Source: Phycisphaerales bacterium (GTDB lineage Bacteria; Planctomycetota; Phycisphaerae; Phycisphaerales; UBA1924). Taken from it: a DNA stretch of 49,977 nt. Numbering within the stretch: the first letter of the stretch is position 1; every line of letters starts with the position of its first letter. The stretch spans positions 1 to 49,977 of the forward strand of contig JANQNW010000011.1 in NCBI GenBank assembly GCA_028279375.1, read 5' to 3'. The notes under the pieces were generated by a model. It had not been told where the DNA came from. It ran no database searches and saw only the letters and a list, made by a program, of their open reading frames with translations. A program made the position numbers and the translations under genes. Below are positions 17,745 through 26,217 of the stretch, in pieces.

Positions 17745-18622
17745 CGGATCAGCTCCTTCACGTCGTCCGTGGGCGCCGCCTGGCGCACGCCGTCAGAAGG
17801 GCTGGTCATCTGCGAGTGCGAATCCCCGCGCGGTCGCGTGAGCTCGAGCAGCACCATGTGCTTCATGAGCGCCGCGGCCGCGGTGGCGCTGGCCGCCGAC
17901 CAGCCGCGCCAGCCGTCGCGCCACGCCTGCTTGATGACCATCTGCTTCAGCCAGGCGCCGATGGGGGAGGTGATGAGCTTCGTCACGCGCCCCTTGCGTC
18001 CGAGTCGCTGATAACTTCGCGCCGCGACGCGCGCATGCGCCACCTGCTGCGCCAGGTGCTCTTGCATCGTAAAGAAGGACTCATGACGCAAGTCGCCCTT
18101 GAGGCGCTCGACGCGCGATGACCCCGAGCCGGTGATCTCCAGCTTGTCATGCGGGTCGTACCCGCCCCACGCGGCGCGCCCCCGGCGCACGAGACGCAGG
18201 CGCCACTCAGGCTGCCAGGCGTAGTTCAGAAACGCGCCATCCCACCACACCTTGCGATTGACCTCATACCCGGCGCACGCGCTCGAGTTCTGACGCACGA
18301 CGCGCACGATCTCATCCCGCAGCTCCGGCTCGACGGACTCATCGCTGTCGAGACACAAGACCCATTCCTGCGTGCAGTGGTCGAGCGCAAATTGTTTTGT
18401 CCGGATGTGTCCGAGCCACTCGTGACGGATCACCTCCGCGTCGTGATGCTCCAGCAGATTGATCGTGCCATCCGTCGAGCCCGAGTCGATCGCGATGATC
18501 TGCGTCGCGAGATCATGCACCGACGCGAGCGTGCGCCCGATGGTCCGCTCGTTATTACGACAGACGATCGCCACGGAGAGCGGAAGTCTCGTCGACTCGG
18601 ATGCGGCTTCGCGGGAGGACAT
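17741..18622 (-). CDS. Family 2 glycosyltransferase, LPS core type
   Basis: A 293-residue GT-A glycosyltransferase. The N-terminal nucleotide-sugar domain shows LSVAIVCRNNERTIGRTL, IIAIDSGSTDGT and the metal-binding DxD region CLDSDESVEPEL. The next part (YEVNRKVWWDGAFLNYAW, then WRLRLVRRGRAAW) matches WaaE/KdtX-like lipopolysaccharide core transferases. It overlaps the next gene of the operon and is divergent from the lipopolysaccharide-kinase-like gene 76 bases away. Envelope glycan role is likely; the sugar is unknown. Confidence 0.88.
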   Translation of the reverse strand: MSSREAASESTRLPLSVAIVCRNNERTIGRTLASVHDLATQIIAIDSGSTDGTINLLEHHDAEVIRHEWLGHIRTKQFALDHCTQEWVLCLDSDESVEPELRDEIVRVVRQNSSACAGYEVNRKVWWDGAFLNYAWQPEWRLRLVRRGRAAWGGYDPHDKLEITGSGSSRVERLKGDLRHESFFTMQEHLAQQVAHARVAARSYQRLGRKGRVTKLITSPIGAWLKQMVIKQAWRDGWRGWSAASATAAAALMKHMVLLELTRPRGDSHSQMTSPSDGVRQAAPTDDVKELIR

Positions 18623-18698
18623 GCGACTGGATCCTCTGGACCCATCGGCGGGGTGTCAACCTCCGAAGTCGACGCCGGTGCGGGTAGAATGGCGTCCG

Positions 18699-19508
18699 AT
18701 GCCTGATCGCAGCGACAAAGAGGCGCCACACGCGCTGCCGCAAACCGGCAGCGTCCTGCAGATGCCTGCATGGCACGCCACGCCGACGCGATCGACGTGG
18801 CTCTTTCTTGAAGCCCTGCAGCACGGAGCGTGGAATGGCGAGGGTTTCTGGGCCAAGGTGGAAGACGGCGATTTCACCTACCTCGGCGGCATCCACACGC
18901 ACTCCGGCGAGTATGAGATCGTCCTCAAGCGCTTCGCGCATCGGCGCGGCCTCTTCGGACGCCTCCGCGCGTTGATGCACGGCACGCAGGCGCGGAAGCA
19001 GACCGAAGGCGCTCGCCTTGTCTGGGACCTCGGGGTCAGGACCTCCACGCCCCTGCTCCTATTTCGTGGCGGAGAAGAAGGCCGGCGCTACGACTGGCTC
19101 GCCATGCTCAAGCTCCCCGGCAAGGACTTGCTCCACCACCTCGCCGATGACGACCTCTCCGTGCGCGAGCAACATGACGTCGCGCGGAGAGTGGGGCGCC
19201 TGATCAGGTTGCTCCACGAGCAGGGCGTGACGAACCGGGATTCGAAGCTCTCGAATCTCATCCGCACGCCCGAAGGGGAGATCGGCGTTGTCGACACAGT
19301 CGGCGTGCAGGAGCGCGCGAGCGATCCCATCCGGATGCTCCGCGACATGATGTACGAAGCGACGGGCACGAAGCTCCTGCCGCGCCGCGCGATCCTCTAT
19401 CGGTGCCTCAGCGAGGCCGTCGATAATCCGAAGAGCGCTTGGCGCGAACTCCGCCAACTGCATCAGCGGGGCGGCGATCGCACGCCGAAGATCAATCCGA
19501 TTGTCTGA
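18699..19508 (+). CDS. Lipopolysaccharide-kinase-like protein (WaaP/KdkA superfamily)
   Basis: A 269-residue protein with a eukaryotic-kinase-like fold, starting at ATG 18699 (MPDRSDKEAPHA). Possible glycine-loop and VAIK-type Lys lie in GDFTYLGGIHTH and YEIVLKRFAHRR. The catalytic loop reads GVTNRDSKLSNLI, with Asp and Asn in place, and the metal-binding Asp is in IGVVDTVGV. This fits the family that phosphorylates Kdo or heptose of lipid A-core. No clear ribosome site was found. It is divergent from the glycosyltransferase operon, which supports an envelope glycan role. Confidence 0.75.
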   Translation: MPDRSDKEAPHALPQTGSVLQMPAWHATPTRSTWLFLEALQHGAWNGEGFWAKVEDGDFTYLGGIHTHSGEYEIVLKRFAHRRGLFGRLRALMHGTQARKQTEGARLVWDLGVRTSTPLLLFRGGEEGRRYDWLAMLKLPGKDLLHHLADDDLSVREQHDVARRVGRLIRLLHEQGVTNRDSKLSNLIRTPEGEIGVVDTVGVQERASDPIRMLRDMMYEATGTKLLPRRAILYRCLSEAVDNPKSAWRELRQLHQRGGDRTPKINPIV

Positions 19509-19517
19509 TATTCCGAA

Positions 19518-22385
19518 TCAGCGCTTCTTCTTCGCCTTCGAGCGCAACGCCTTCTTCGCCTGCTCCTGACGAATCGAGGCCTGCGCCGCCGCCAGGCGCG
19601 CAATGGGCACGCGGAATGGCGAACAGCTCACGTACTCGAGATCGGCGTCGTGGCAGAAGTAGACGCTCGCCGGATCTCCACCGTGCTCGCCGCAGATGCC
19701 CAGCTTGATGTCCGGATGCGTCGTGCGTCCGCGCTCGATCGCCGTCTCAACAAGCTGGCCCACGCCGGACTGATCGAGCGTCTGGAAGGGGTCTTTTTCG
19801 AGAATCTCCTGCGTCAGGTAATCCGGCAGGAACGCATTGATGTCGTCGCGGCTGTATCCGAAGGTCAGCTGCGTCAGGTCATTCGTGCCGAAGCTGAAGA
19901 AGTCCGCGTGCTTGGCGATGGAGTCCGCCGTCAGCGCAGCGCGCGGGATCTCGATCATGGTGCCGATCGGGATGTTCAGCTTCTTCGTGTAGTCGCGCTC
20001 CTTCTTGACCGTGTCAATTGTCTCCTCCGTCAGGAGGCGCAGCGTCGCAAGCTCCTTCGCGACTCCCACGAGCGGGATCATGATCTCCGGCTTCGCCTTC
20101 ACGCCGGCCTCCTGGCAGTCCATCATCGCCTCCACGATCGCGCGAACTTGCATGCGCAGGATCTCAGGATACGTGACCGCCAGACGACAACCACGATGCC
20201 CGAGCATCGGATTCGCCTCGTGCAGCATGGCGACGCGGCGCTTGATCTCTTCGAGACCCACACCCATCGAGCGCGCCATCTCGGCCTGCGATTCCTCGTC
20301 GTGCGGCAGGAACTCGTGCAGCGGCGGATCCAGCAGGCGGATCGTCACCGGCAGGCCGTCCATCGCCACGAAGATGCCATAGAAGTCATCCTTCTGGAAC
20401 GGCAGCAGTTTCGACAGCGCCTGCGTGCGCGCCTGCGCCGTGTCCGCGAGGATCATCTCGCGCATCGCCACGATGCGATCGCCCTCGAAGAACATGTGCT
20501 CCGTACGAGTCAGGCCGATGCCCTGGGCCCCGAACTCGCGCGCCCGGCTCGCGTCCACGGGCGTATCCGCATTCGTCCGCACGCTCAGGCGACGGCGCTT
20601 GTCCGCCCAGCCCATCAGTCGCCTGAACTCAACACTGAGTTCAGGCTCCGTCGTCTCGACCGAACCATCCATCACCTGTCCAGTGGATCCATCCAACGAG
20701 ATGATGTCCGTCCGCCCATACGTGTGCCCATTGACCGTGAACGACTCGCCATTCGAAGCGATGTGAATATCGCCGGCGCCGGCGACGCAGCACTTGCCCC
20801 AGCCGCGCGCCACGACCGCCGCGTGCGACGTCATGCCGCCAGTGCTCGTCAGGATGCCCACGGCGCTGTGCATGCCATCGACGTCTTCAGGCGATGTCTC
20901 CTTGCGCACGAGAATGACGCGTTCGCCGTTGTTCGCTCGCTCGACCGCTTCCCCCGCCGTGAACGCAGGCGAGCCCACGGCTACGCCCGGCGAAGCCGGC
21001 AGCCCCGTCGTCAGCACCTTGGCGTGCTTCTTGGCGCTGTCGTCGAAACTCGGCAGCAGCAGCTGCGTCAGATCGCCGGCGGGCACACTGAGCAGCGCCT
21101 GATCCTGCGTGATCAACTTCTCCTTCACCAGATCGCACGCGATCTTCACCGCCGCCGCGCCCGTGCGCTTGCCCGTGCGCGTCTGCAGCATGAAAAGTTC
21201 GCCGCGCTCGATTGTGAACTCGATGTCCTGCATGTCGCGATAGTGCTTCTCGAGCTTCTTCTTGATGGCGAGAAGCTGCTTGAAGACCTTCGCGTTCCAC
21301 TTCGTCATCTCATCAACAGGACGCGGCGTGCGGATGCCGGCGACAACGTCCTCGCCCTGCGCGTTGACGAGAAACTCCCCATAGAAGGTGTTCACGCCCG
21401 TGGATGGATTGCGCGTGAACGCGACGCCAGTGCCGGAGTCATCGCCCATGTTGCCGTAGACCATCGACTGCACGTTCACCGCAGTGCCGTTGAGTCCGGT
21501 GATCTCATTGATCTGGCGATAGCGAACGGCCCGCGGGATGTTCCAGCTCTTGAAGACCGCCTCGATGGCGAGCTTGAGCTGCTGCATCGGATTCTGCGGG
21601 AAGGGCTTGCCGATGTGATGCAGATACACATTCTTGTACGCGTCGCACAGGTCCTTCATGCCCTCGGTCGGCACGTCGGTGTCGAGCGTCACGCCGTACT
21701 GACGCTTGATCTGGTCGAACGCCTCTTCGAAATGCTCGTGATCGACGCCCATCACGACGTCGCCATACATGTTGATGAGGCGCCGATACGCGTCATACGC
21801 GAATCGCTCGTTGTCGGTCAGGGCGGCGAGGCCCTCGACGACCTTGTCATTGAGGCCGAGGTTGAGCACGGTGTCCATCATGCCGGGCATGGACACTTTC
21901 GCGCCGGAGCGCACCGAAACGAGCAGCGGATTCGACGCGTCGCCGAACTTCTTCTTCGTCTCGCGCTCGAGCAGGCGCACGTTCTTCTCGACGCTCTCCA
22001 TCAGCCCCTTCGGCAGACGGCGACCCTGCGTGTAATACGCGGCGCATGTCTCCGTCGTGATCGTGAATCCCGCGGGCACGGGCAGTCCGATCGACGTCAT
22101 GTCCGCGAGATTCGCGCCCTTGCCGCCGAGCAGGCCCTTCATGTCGCCGCGCCCCTCGGTCTTGAGCGCGCCGAAGTAATAGACCATCTTCCCCGAGCGC
22201 TTGGCGCCCGCCTTCGATGCGGACTTCTTCGCCGTGGTCTTGCGCTTCGATCCGGCGGCCTTCTTGCGCGAAGCCTTCTTCTTGGCCGTGGACGCAGCGC
22301 GCCGCGCCGGCGCTGGGCTCGTCGCCCGCGTGTTGCGACGCTTCTTCGTCGTCTTCGTTCCGCTCGTCCGTGACTTCGTGGCCAT
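19518..22385 (-). CDS. ppdK: Pyruvate, phosphate dikinase with basic N-terminal tail
   Basis: This enzyme interconverts pyruvate + ATP + Pi and phosphoenolpyruvate + AMP + PPi. All three domains are present: N-terminal ATP-grasp (MVYYFGALKTEG onwards), a central phosphohistidine domain with GGMTSHAAVVARGWGKCC near residue 520, and the C-terminal PEP/pyruvate TIM barrel with the catalytic Cys in LGICGEHGGDPAS near residue 895. The first 66 residues are foreign to the family: rich in Lys, Arg, Ala, Ser and Thr with no acidic residue, resembling a histone H1 tail. The C-terminus is also basic (KKALRSKAKKKR). An AGGAG ten bases before the first ATG supports this long form. Confidence 0.96.
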   Translation of the reverse strand: MATKSRTSGTKTTKKRRNTRATSPAPARRAASTAKKKASRKKAAGSKRKTTAKKSASKAGAKRSGKMVYYFGALKTEGRGDMKGLLGGKGANLADMTSIGLPVPAGFTITTETCAAYYTQGRRLPKGLMESVEKNVRLLERETKKKFGDASNPLLVSVRSGAKVSMPGMMDTVLNLGLNDKVVEGLAALTDNERFAYDAYRRLINMYGDVVMGVDHEHFEEAFDQIKRQYGVTLDTDVPTEGMKDLCDAYKNVYLHHIGKPFPQNPMQQLKLAIEAVFKSWNIPRAVRYRQINEITGLNGTAVNVQSMVYGNMGDDSGTGVAFTRNPSTGVNTFYGEFLVNAQGEDVVAGIRTPRPVDEMTKWNAKVFKQLLAIKKKLEKHYRDMQDIEFTIERGELFMLQTRTGKRTGAAAVKIACDLVKEKLITQDQALLSVPAGDLTQLLLPSFDDSAKKHAKVLTTGLPASPGVAVGSPAFTAGEAVERANNGERVILVRKETSPEDVDGMHSAVGILTSTGGMTSHAAVVARGWGKCCVAGAGDIHIASNGESFTVNGHTYGRTDIISLDGSTGQVMDGSVETTEPELSVEFRRLMGWADKRRRLSVRTNADTPVDASRAREFGAQGIGLTRTEHMFFEGDRIVAMREMILADTAQARTQALSKLLPFQKDDFYGIFVAMDGLPVTIRLLDPPLHEFLPHDEESQAEMARSMGVGLEEIKRRVAMLHEANPMLGHRGCRLAVTYPEILRMQVRAIVEAMMDCQEAGVKAKPEIMIPLVGVAKELATLRLLTEETIDTVKKERDYTKKLNIPIGTMIEIPRAALTADSIAKHADFFSFGTNDLTQLTFGYSRDDINAFLPDYLTQEILEKDPFQTLDQSGVGQLVETAIERGRTTHPDIKLGICGEHGGDPASVYFCHDADLEYVSCSPFRVPIARLAAAQASIRQEQAKKALRSKAKKKR

Positions 22386-22532
22386 GCCGCCTGCGCTCCT
22401 CTCGAATCGCTCGATCTGATTTCATCTCTTATTTGATGGGATTTCGCAGTGTAGCCGCACCCTCGAAGGGCCGCTTGACGTGAAGGACAGCCCGGGATCC
22501 GTCTCTCTGCACAGGGCGTATCATCCCCTCCC

Positions 22533-23924
22533 GTGACCCTCGCTCCGGCGTCATTTCAACGCACGCTGCTCGGCCGCCTGCCCCTCTCGCCGGCTCACGC
22601 GCTCCGGAACTGGCCGGCCGACCAACCCGTCGCCGCGCTGCTCAGCGCGAGCCTGTCCGATGCGCCCGCAGCGCGATGGTCCATACTCGCCCGGCCCTCG
22701 GCGCGCGTTCCACGGCGCGAAGACGCGCGTGCCGCGCTTACACAGGCCGCGTGTCCGCAACGCGCCCCTGTCTCCGGACCGGATGAGCCGCCATTTGCCG
22801 GAGGCTGGATCGGCTGGCTTTCCTACGACCTCGGTCGCGACATCGAACCAAAGGCGCAGGCCGAGGACGCCCGCCCCCTCGATGATCGCGATCATCCGGA
22901 CCATTGCCTTCTCCGATGCGACAGCGCCATCGCATTCGACCATCACAAGGGCGTCTGGTGGAGCGTCGGAGAGCCAGACTTCTGTGAGGATCTGTTCAGT
23001 TCGAGCGCGTCGCCGCAGGCGCCGGGCTACAGCGTCGGTCGCCTCGCAAGCTCGATGGGACGCGAGCGCTACGAGCGCGCCGTCGAGCGTGTCGTCGAGT
23101 ACATCGCCGCCGGCGATGTCTTCCAGGCGAACATCGCGCACAGGCTCACCGGGTCATTCACCGGTTCTCCCCGGGCGCTGGCCGCAGATCTTCTCGATCA
23201 ACTCGGAAGCTGGTACGCCGCGTGCATCGAGCCGCTGACGCCCGGAAGCGCCGTGCTCTCGGCGAGCCCCGAGCTCTTTCTCGAGTTCGAGCCCGAATCC
23301 CGGCGCATCGTGACGCGTCCCATCAAGGGCACGCTCGCGGTGCGCCGTCCGCCGGTGGAGCTCCTCGAGAGCGAGAAGGACGCCGCCGAACTGGCGATGA
23401 TCGTCGATCTCATGCGCAACGATCTGGGGCGCGTCTGCGAGTACGGCTCGGTGCGCGTCGAGGAGGCGCGCTCGATCGAACGCCATGGAGGCGTCGGCGC
23501 CGCCGAGGACGCCGGAGTGCATCACAGCGTCGCCACCGTCTCCGGCAGACTTCGCGACGATCGCGATTTCGCCGACCTCCTCGGCGCGACATTCCCGCCC
23601 GGCTCCATCACCGGCGCCCCCAAGATCCGCGCGATGCAGATCATCGATGAGGTCGAGCCCGTCCGGCGCGGACCATACTGTGGGGCAGTGGGCTACATCA
23701 GCGACTGCGGGCGCGCCGCGTTCAACGTCGCCATTCGCACCGCATGCGTCACGACCCACTGCGACGCGCCACAACCGGAGCGCTTCGACGATCTTCGCGC
23801 CGAGGTTGATTACGCCGTCGGCGCCGGAATCGTCGCGGACTCGACGCCCGAGTCCGAGTGGCGCGAGACGCTCGCCAAGGCCGAGGGCTTCCTGCGTGTC
23901 GTCGGTCAGGAGGCGCCGGCATGA
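22533..23924 (+). CDS. pabB: Aminodeoxychorismate synthase component I
   Basis: A chorismate-binding enzyme of 463 residues that makes 4-amino-4-deoxychorismate for folate. Typical family regions are GDVFQANIAHRLTGSF, RPIKGTLAVRRPP, MIVDLMRNDLGRVCEYGSV and PGSITGAPKIRAMQIIDEVEP. The N-terminal domain (GGWIGWLSYDLGRDIEP) binds and stabilises the fold. PabB and TrpE are related; the PIKGT region and the order of domains favour PabB. The start is GTG. No glutaminase (PabA) is adjacent. It overlaps the next gene, a Nudix hydrolase. Confidence 0.88.
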   Translation: MTLAPASFQRTLLGRLPLSPAHALRNWPADQPVAALLSASLSDAPAARWSILARPSARVPRREDARAALTQAACPQRAPVSGPDEPPFAGGWIGWLSYDLGRDIEPKAQAEDARPLDDRDHPDHCLLRCDSAIAFDHHKGVWWSVGEPDFCEDLFSSSASPQAPGYSVGRLASSMGRERYERAVERVVEYIAAGDVFQANIAHRLTGSFTGSPRALAADLLDQLGSWYAACIEPLTPGSAVLSASPELFLEFEPESRRIVTRPIKGTLAVRRPPVELLESEKDAAELAMIVDLMRNDLGRVCEYGSVRVEEARSIERHGGVGAAEDAGVHHSVATVSGRLRDDRDFADLLGATFPPGSITGAPKIRAMQIIDEVEPVRRGPYCGAVGYISDCGRAAFNVAIRTACVTTHCDAPQPERFDDLRAEVDYAVGAGIVADSTPESEWRETLAKAEGFLRVVGQEAPA

Positions 23925-24430
23925 ACGACTCCGGCCCGACGATTCGAAGAGACATCGTCGATGTCTATGTGTTCCGCCAGCGCGACGACGCCGATCCTGA
24001 CTCCATCGAGATCCTCCAGCTTCGGCGCACCGAGTCGCCGCTCCATGGAACCTGGCAGCCGATCATGGGGCACATCGAGCCCGGCGAGACGGCTTCATGC
24101 GCCGCCATGCGCGAGGTCGAGGAGGAGGTCGGCATCCCATCGGATGCGCCCGCCATCCTCGGCTTCTGGGCGCTGGAGCAGGTGCATCCTTATTACCTGC
24201 ACGAAAAGGACCAGGTCGTCCTGAGCCCACGCTTCGCGCTGCGTGTCCCGCTCGACTGGAAGCCCACGCTCAACAGCGAGCACGACGATTGGCGCTGGGT
24301 TGCGTGGAGCGACGTCAATCGCGACTGTATGTGGCCCGGTCAGAAGGCGGCGTGCGCCGAGCTCCATGATGAGATCGCGAATCCGCGATCGCTGGCTGCC
24401 GGGCGACTCCGACTGAATCCGTCTGAGTGA
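23921..24430 (+). CDS. Nudix hydrolase, possibly dihydroneopterin triphosphate pyrophosphatase
   Basis: A 169-residue Nudix protein. The Nudix box (G-x5-E-x7-R-E-V-x-E-E-x-G-I) is GHIEPGETASCAAMREVEEE followed by VGI. The flanking layout, with LQLRRTESPLHGTWQPI before the box and HDDWRWVAWSDV then GQKAACAELHDEI at the end, resembles NudB. NudB removes pyrophosphate from dihydroneopterin triphosphate in folate synthesis. This fits its 4-base overlap with pabB, with AGGAGG seven bases before the ATG. The specific substrate is inference from context. Confidence 0.85.
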   Translation: MNDSGPTIRRDIVDVYVFRQRDDADPDSIEILQLRRTESPLHGTWQPIMGHIEPGETASCAAMREVEEEVGIPSDAPAILGFWALEQVHPYYLHEKDQVVLSPRFALRVPLDWKPTLNSEHDDWRWVAWSDVNRDCMWPGQKAACAELHDEIANPRSLAAGRLRLNPSE

Positions 24431-24505
24431 ACTCGATGCGAGCGCCGGCGTGGGCGCTCGTTTGCAAGACAGCCGTGAGGGGCGGCTGAGAAGGTGATGC
24501 ACCAC

Positions 24506-25627
24506 ATGTCCATGAAGACCAGAATGCGCAGATCGCTCATCGCTGCGCTTGCGCTCATGACGAGCGCAGGCGCACTCGCACAGACTCAGCCCGCCGATCC
24601 GCCCAAGCCCGTCGAGGGCCAGGTCGCGGCGACGATGAATCGTCAGCAGGACACCCGCCAGCGCGTGCGTGTCGTGCTCAAGAATGACGACATTCTGCGC
24701 GGCCGCCTCGTTTCCAGTGACGAACAGCAGGTCACCATCGATCACCCGCACTTCGGTGAGATCACATTCCAGCTAGAGAACATCAAGTCCTGGGGACCGA
24801 TCCAGCAGCGCCCAGCCACCGGAGCAGAACGCGAATCTGAAGCCGCCCGCGCCGCCGTGCAGTCCCAGACCCCACAGGGGCCCGCGCAGCCGCCGGCGAA
24901 GGCCGGACAGAAGGCCGACGTCGCGACAACGGACGCCGAGGCCGCGCCGGAAGAACCCGTCGTCGAAGAGGACAAGCCCAAGTGGTCAGGATCGCTGGAC
25001 GCCGGCGCCAACGGCGCCACCGGCAACTCGGAGAGCCACAGCGCACGAATCGCGCTGGCGCTCAAGAGAGAGACAGAGCTCACGAGATTCAATTTCACGA
25101 GCACCTACACCTGGGCCAAGAGCGGCGGCAGTGTCAACGTCAACCGCTTCGTCTCGCGAGCCAACTACGAGCGGGATGTCAAAGACTCGAGGGTCTTCTA
25201 CTTCGCCGACGCCCAGTTCATCGGCGATGAAGACCAGGACTTCAAGACCCGCCTCGACGGCAACGTCGGACCCGGCTACATCTTCATCGATGACGACGTC
25301 CAGAAGCTCGACGGCCGCGTCGGCCTCGGCGCCAACTACGAGTTCAGCGGCGACGACGTTGGCCTCAACGCCCAGGCCATCGCCCGCATGAACTGGTCGC
25401 GCGTCATTAACGACCAATCCAGGTTCAGCGCGTCGACGCAGTACACGCAAACTTTCAACTACCTCGACAACTGGCTTCTGAGCGCCACCGCCCTCTATGA
25501 GGTCGACATGAATGAAGAAGGCACCTGGAAGCTCAAGACGGGCGTCGAGTACGAGTACAACAACCAGCCCGGCGACGCCAAACGCGCCGACACCAGATAT
25601 TTTGTCACGATGGGATACAGCTTCTAA
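24506..25627 (+). CDS. DUF481 (YdiY-like) outer-membrane protein
   Basis: A 373-residue exported protein: signal peptide (SLIALALMTSAGALAQ core), a small beta module (VRVVLKNDDILRGRLV to LENIKSW), a Pro/Ala/Glu linker, then a DUF481 beta-barrel. The barrel begins WSGSLDAGANGATGNSESHS, alternates aromatic strands (FYFADAQFIGDEDQDFKTR) and ends in F (VTMGYSF), as outer-membrane proteins do. Starts at 24494, 24497, 24506 and 24512 are all in frame; AAGGTG nine bases before 24506 favours that ATG. A terminator follows about 60 bases after the stop. Confidence 0.85.
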   Translation: MSMKTRMRRSLIAALALMTSAGALAQTQPADPPKPVEGQVAATMNRQQDTRQRVRVVLKNDDILRGRLVSSDEQQVTIDHPHFGEITFQLENIKSWGPIQQRPATGAERESEAARAAVQSQTPQGPAQPPAKAGQKADVATTDAEAAPEEPVVEEDKPKWSGSLDAGANGATGNSESHSARIALALKRETELTRFNFTSTYTWAKSGGSVNVNRFVSRANYERDVKDSRVFYFADAQFIGDEDQDFKTRLDGNVGPGYIFIDDDVQKLDGRVGLGANYEFSGDDVGLNAQAIARMNWSRVINDQSRFSASTQYTQTFNYLDNWLLSATALYEVDMNEEGTWKLKTGVEYEYNNQPGDAKRADTRYFVTMGYSF

Positions 25628-25690
25628 GCCCCTTGGCAAAGGCGTTTCCGCCCGCGCAACAGACAAAACAAAAAAGTTTCGTCCCCTGGC

Positions 25691-25715
25691 ATCCCCTGTC
25701 AGGGGATTTTCTTTT
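25691..25715 (+). terminator. Rho-independent terminator after the DUF481 gene
   Basis: The stem ATCCCC / GGGGAT with the 5-base loop TGTCA is followed by TTTTCTTTT. An alternative pairing with the upstream TCCCCTG is also possible. It closes the transcript of the DUF481 gene. Confidence 0.75.
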
Positions 25716-25810
25716 GCGCAGAACGAGGCAGAATCAACGCACGTTCAGTTCGCCGATGAGTCCTGCGCACGCGCCCGCGTAGGCCACACGCGCACAGGGA
25801 GATGTTGAAC

Positions 25811-26125
25811 GTGAACCTCGCATGCGACCCGTCCGAATCCGTCGGCGCCATGCATGCGCATCAGGCATCCGCAACTCAGCCGCGGAGCGCACAGTCATAT
25901 CAGGATGACACTTTGAATACACGTCCGCCCGACTGTGAACTCCGCAGCCCTTTGATCGGGACGCTGACGCGGCACTCACCGCCGCCGATCGCATCGCAGT
26001 GGCCACGCGCCACGACATCGGTGGGGGAACACGCTCTTCCCTCCTCCATGGCGTATGCGTCGCCCGCGTCCCGGGCGCGCAACCGAGAGGTGTTGAACAA
26101 CGCACTGGAGAACGCTCCCGCCTAA
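25811..26125 (+). CDS. Possible small protein gene of unknown function
   Basis: A 104-residue open frame starting at GTG 25811 with AGGGAG nine bases upstream; an ATG at 25802 is too close to that site. The protein is Ser/Pro/Ala-rich, contains two Cys (NLACDPSES and PPDCELRS) and ends NREVLNNALENAPA. No domain is recognised. The frame sits alone between the DUF481 terminator and its own strong terminator at 26170-26205, so a transcript from here is very likely. Whether it encodes protein or is a noncoding RNA cannot be decided; codon use is plausible but not decisive. Confidence 0.35.
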   Translation: MNLACDPSESVGAMHAHQASATQPRSAQSYQDDTLNTRPPDCELRSPLIGTLTRHSPPPIASQWPRATTSVGEHALPSSMAYASPASRARNREVLNNALENAPA

Positions 26126-26169
26126 AAGCGCACCCCGTGCCATCACCACCTCCTCGGCAGCCGCCAGGA

Positions 26170-26205
26170 AACCCCGCTGATCTACCCCAGGTCAGCGGGG
26201 TTTTT
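26170..26205 (+). terminator. Strong rho-independent terminator of the small unit
   Basis: An 11-bp perfect stem (AACCCCGCTGA / TCAGCGGGGTT) with an 11-base loop is followed by a run of five T. It ends a transcript of about 450 bases that lies between two clear terminators. It also separates this unit from the convergent Gfo/Idh-like gene, 13 bases away. Confidence 0.88.
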
Positions 26206-26217
26206 AGCTATCAGAGA

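Noticed and set aside
19650..22373. A 907-residue open frame opposite ppdK
   Set aside because: Its translation is rich in Arg, Asp, His and Leu without any domain, which is typical of antisense reading in GC-rich genes. The opposite strand encodes a complete PPDK.
25716..26205. tmRNA or SRP RNA in the small transcription unit
   Set aside because: I see neither a tRNA-like 3' end with GGTTCGATTCC nor the SRP core GGTCAGG...GGAAGCAGCC.
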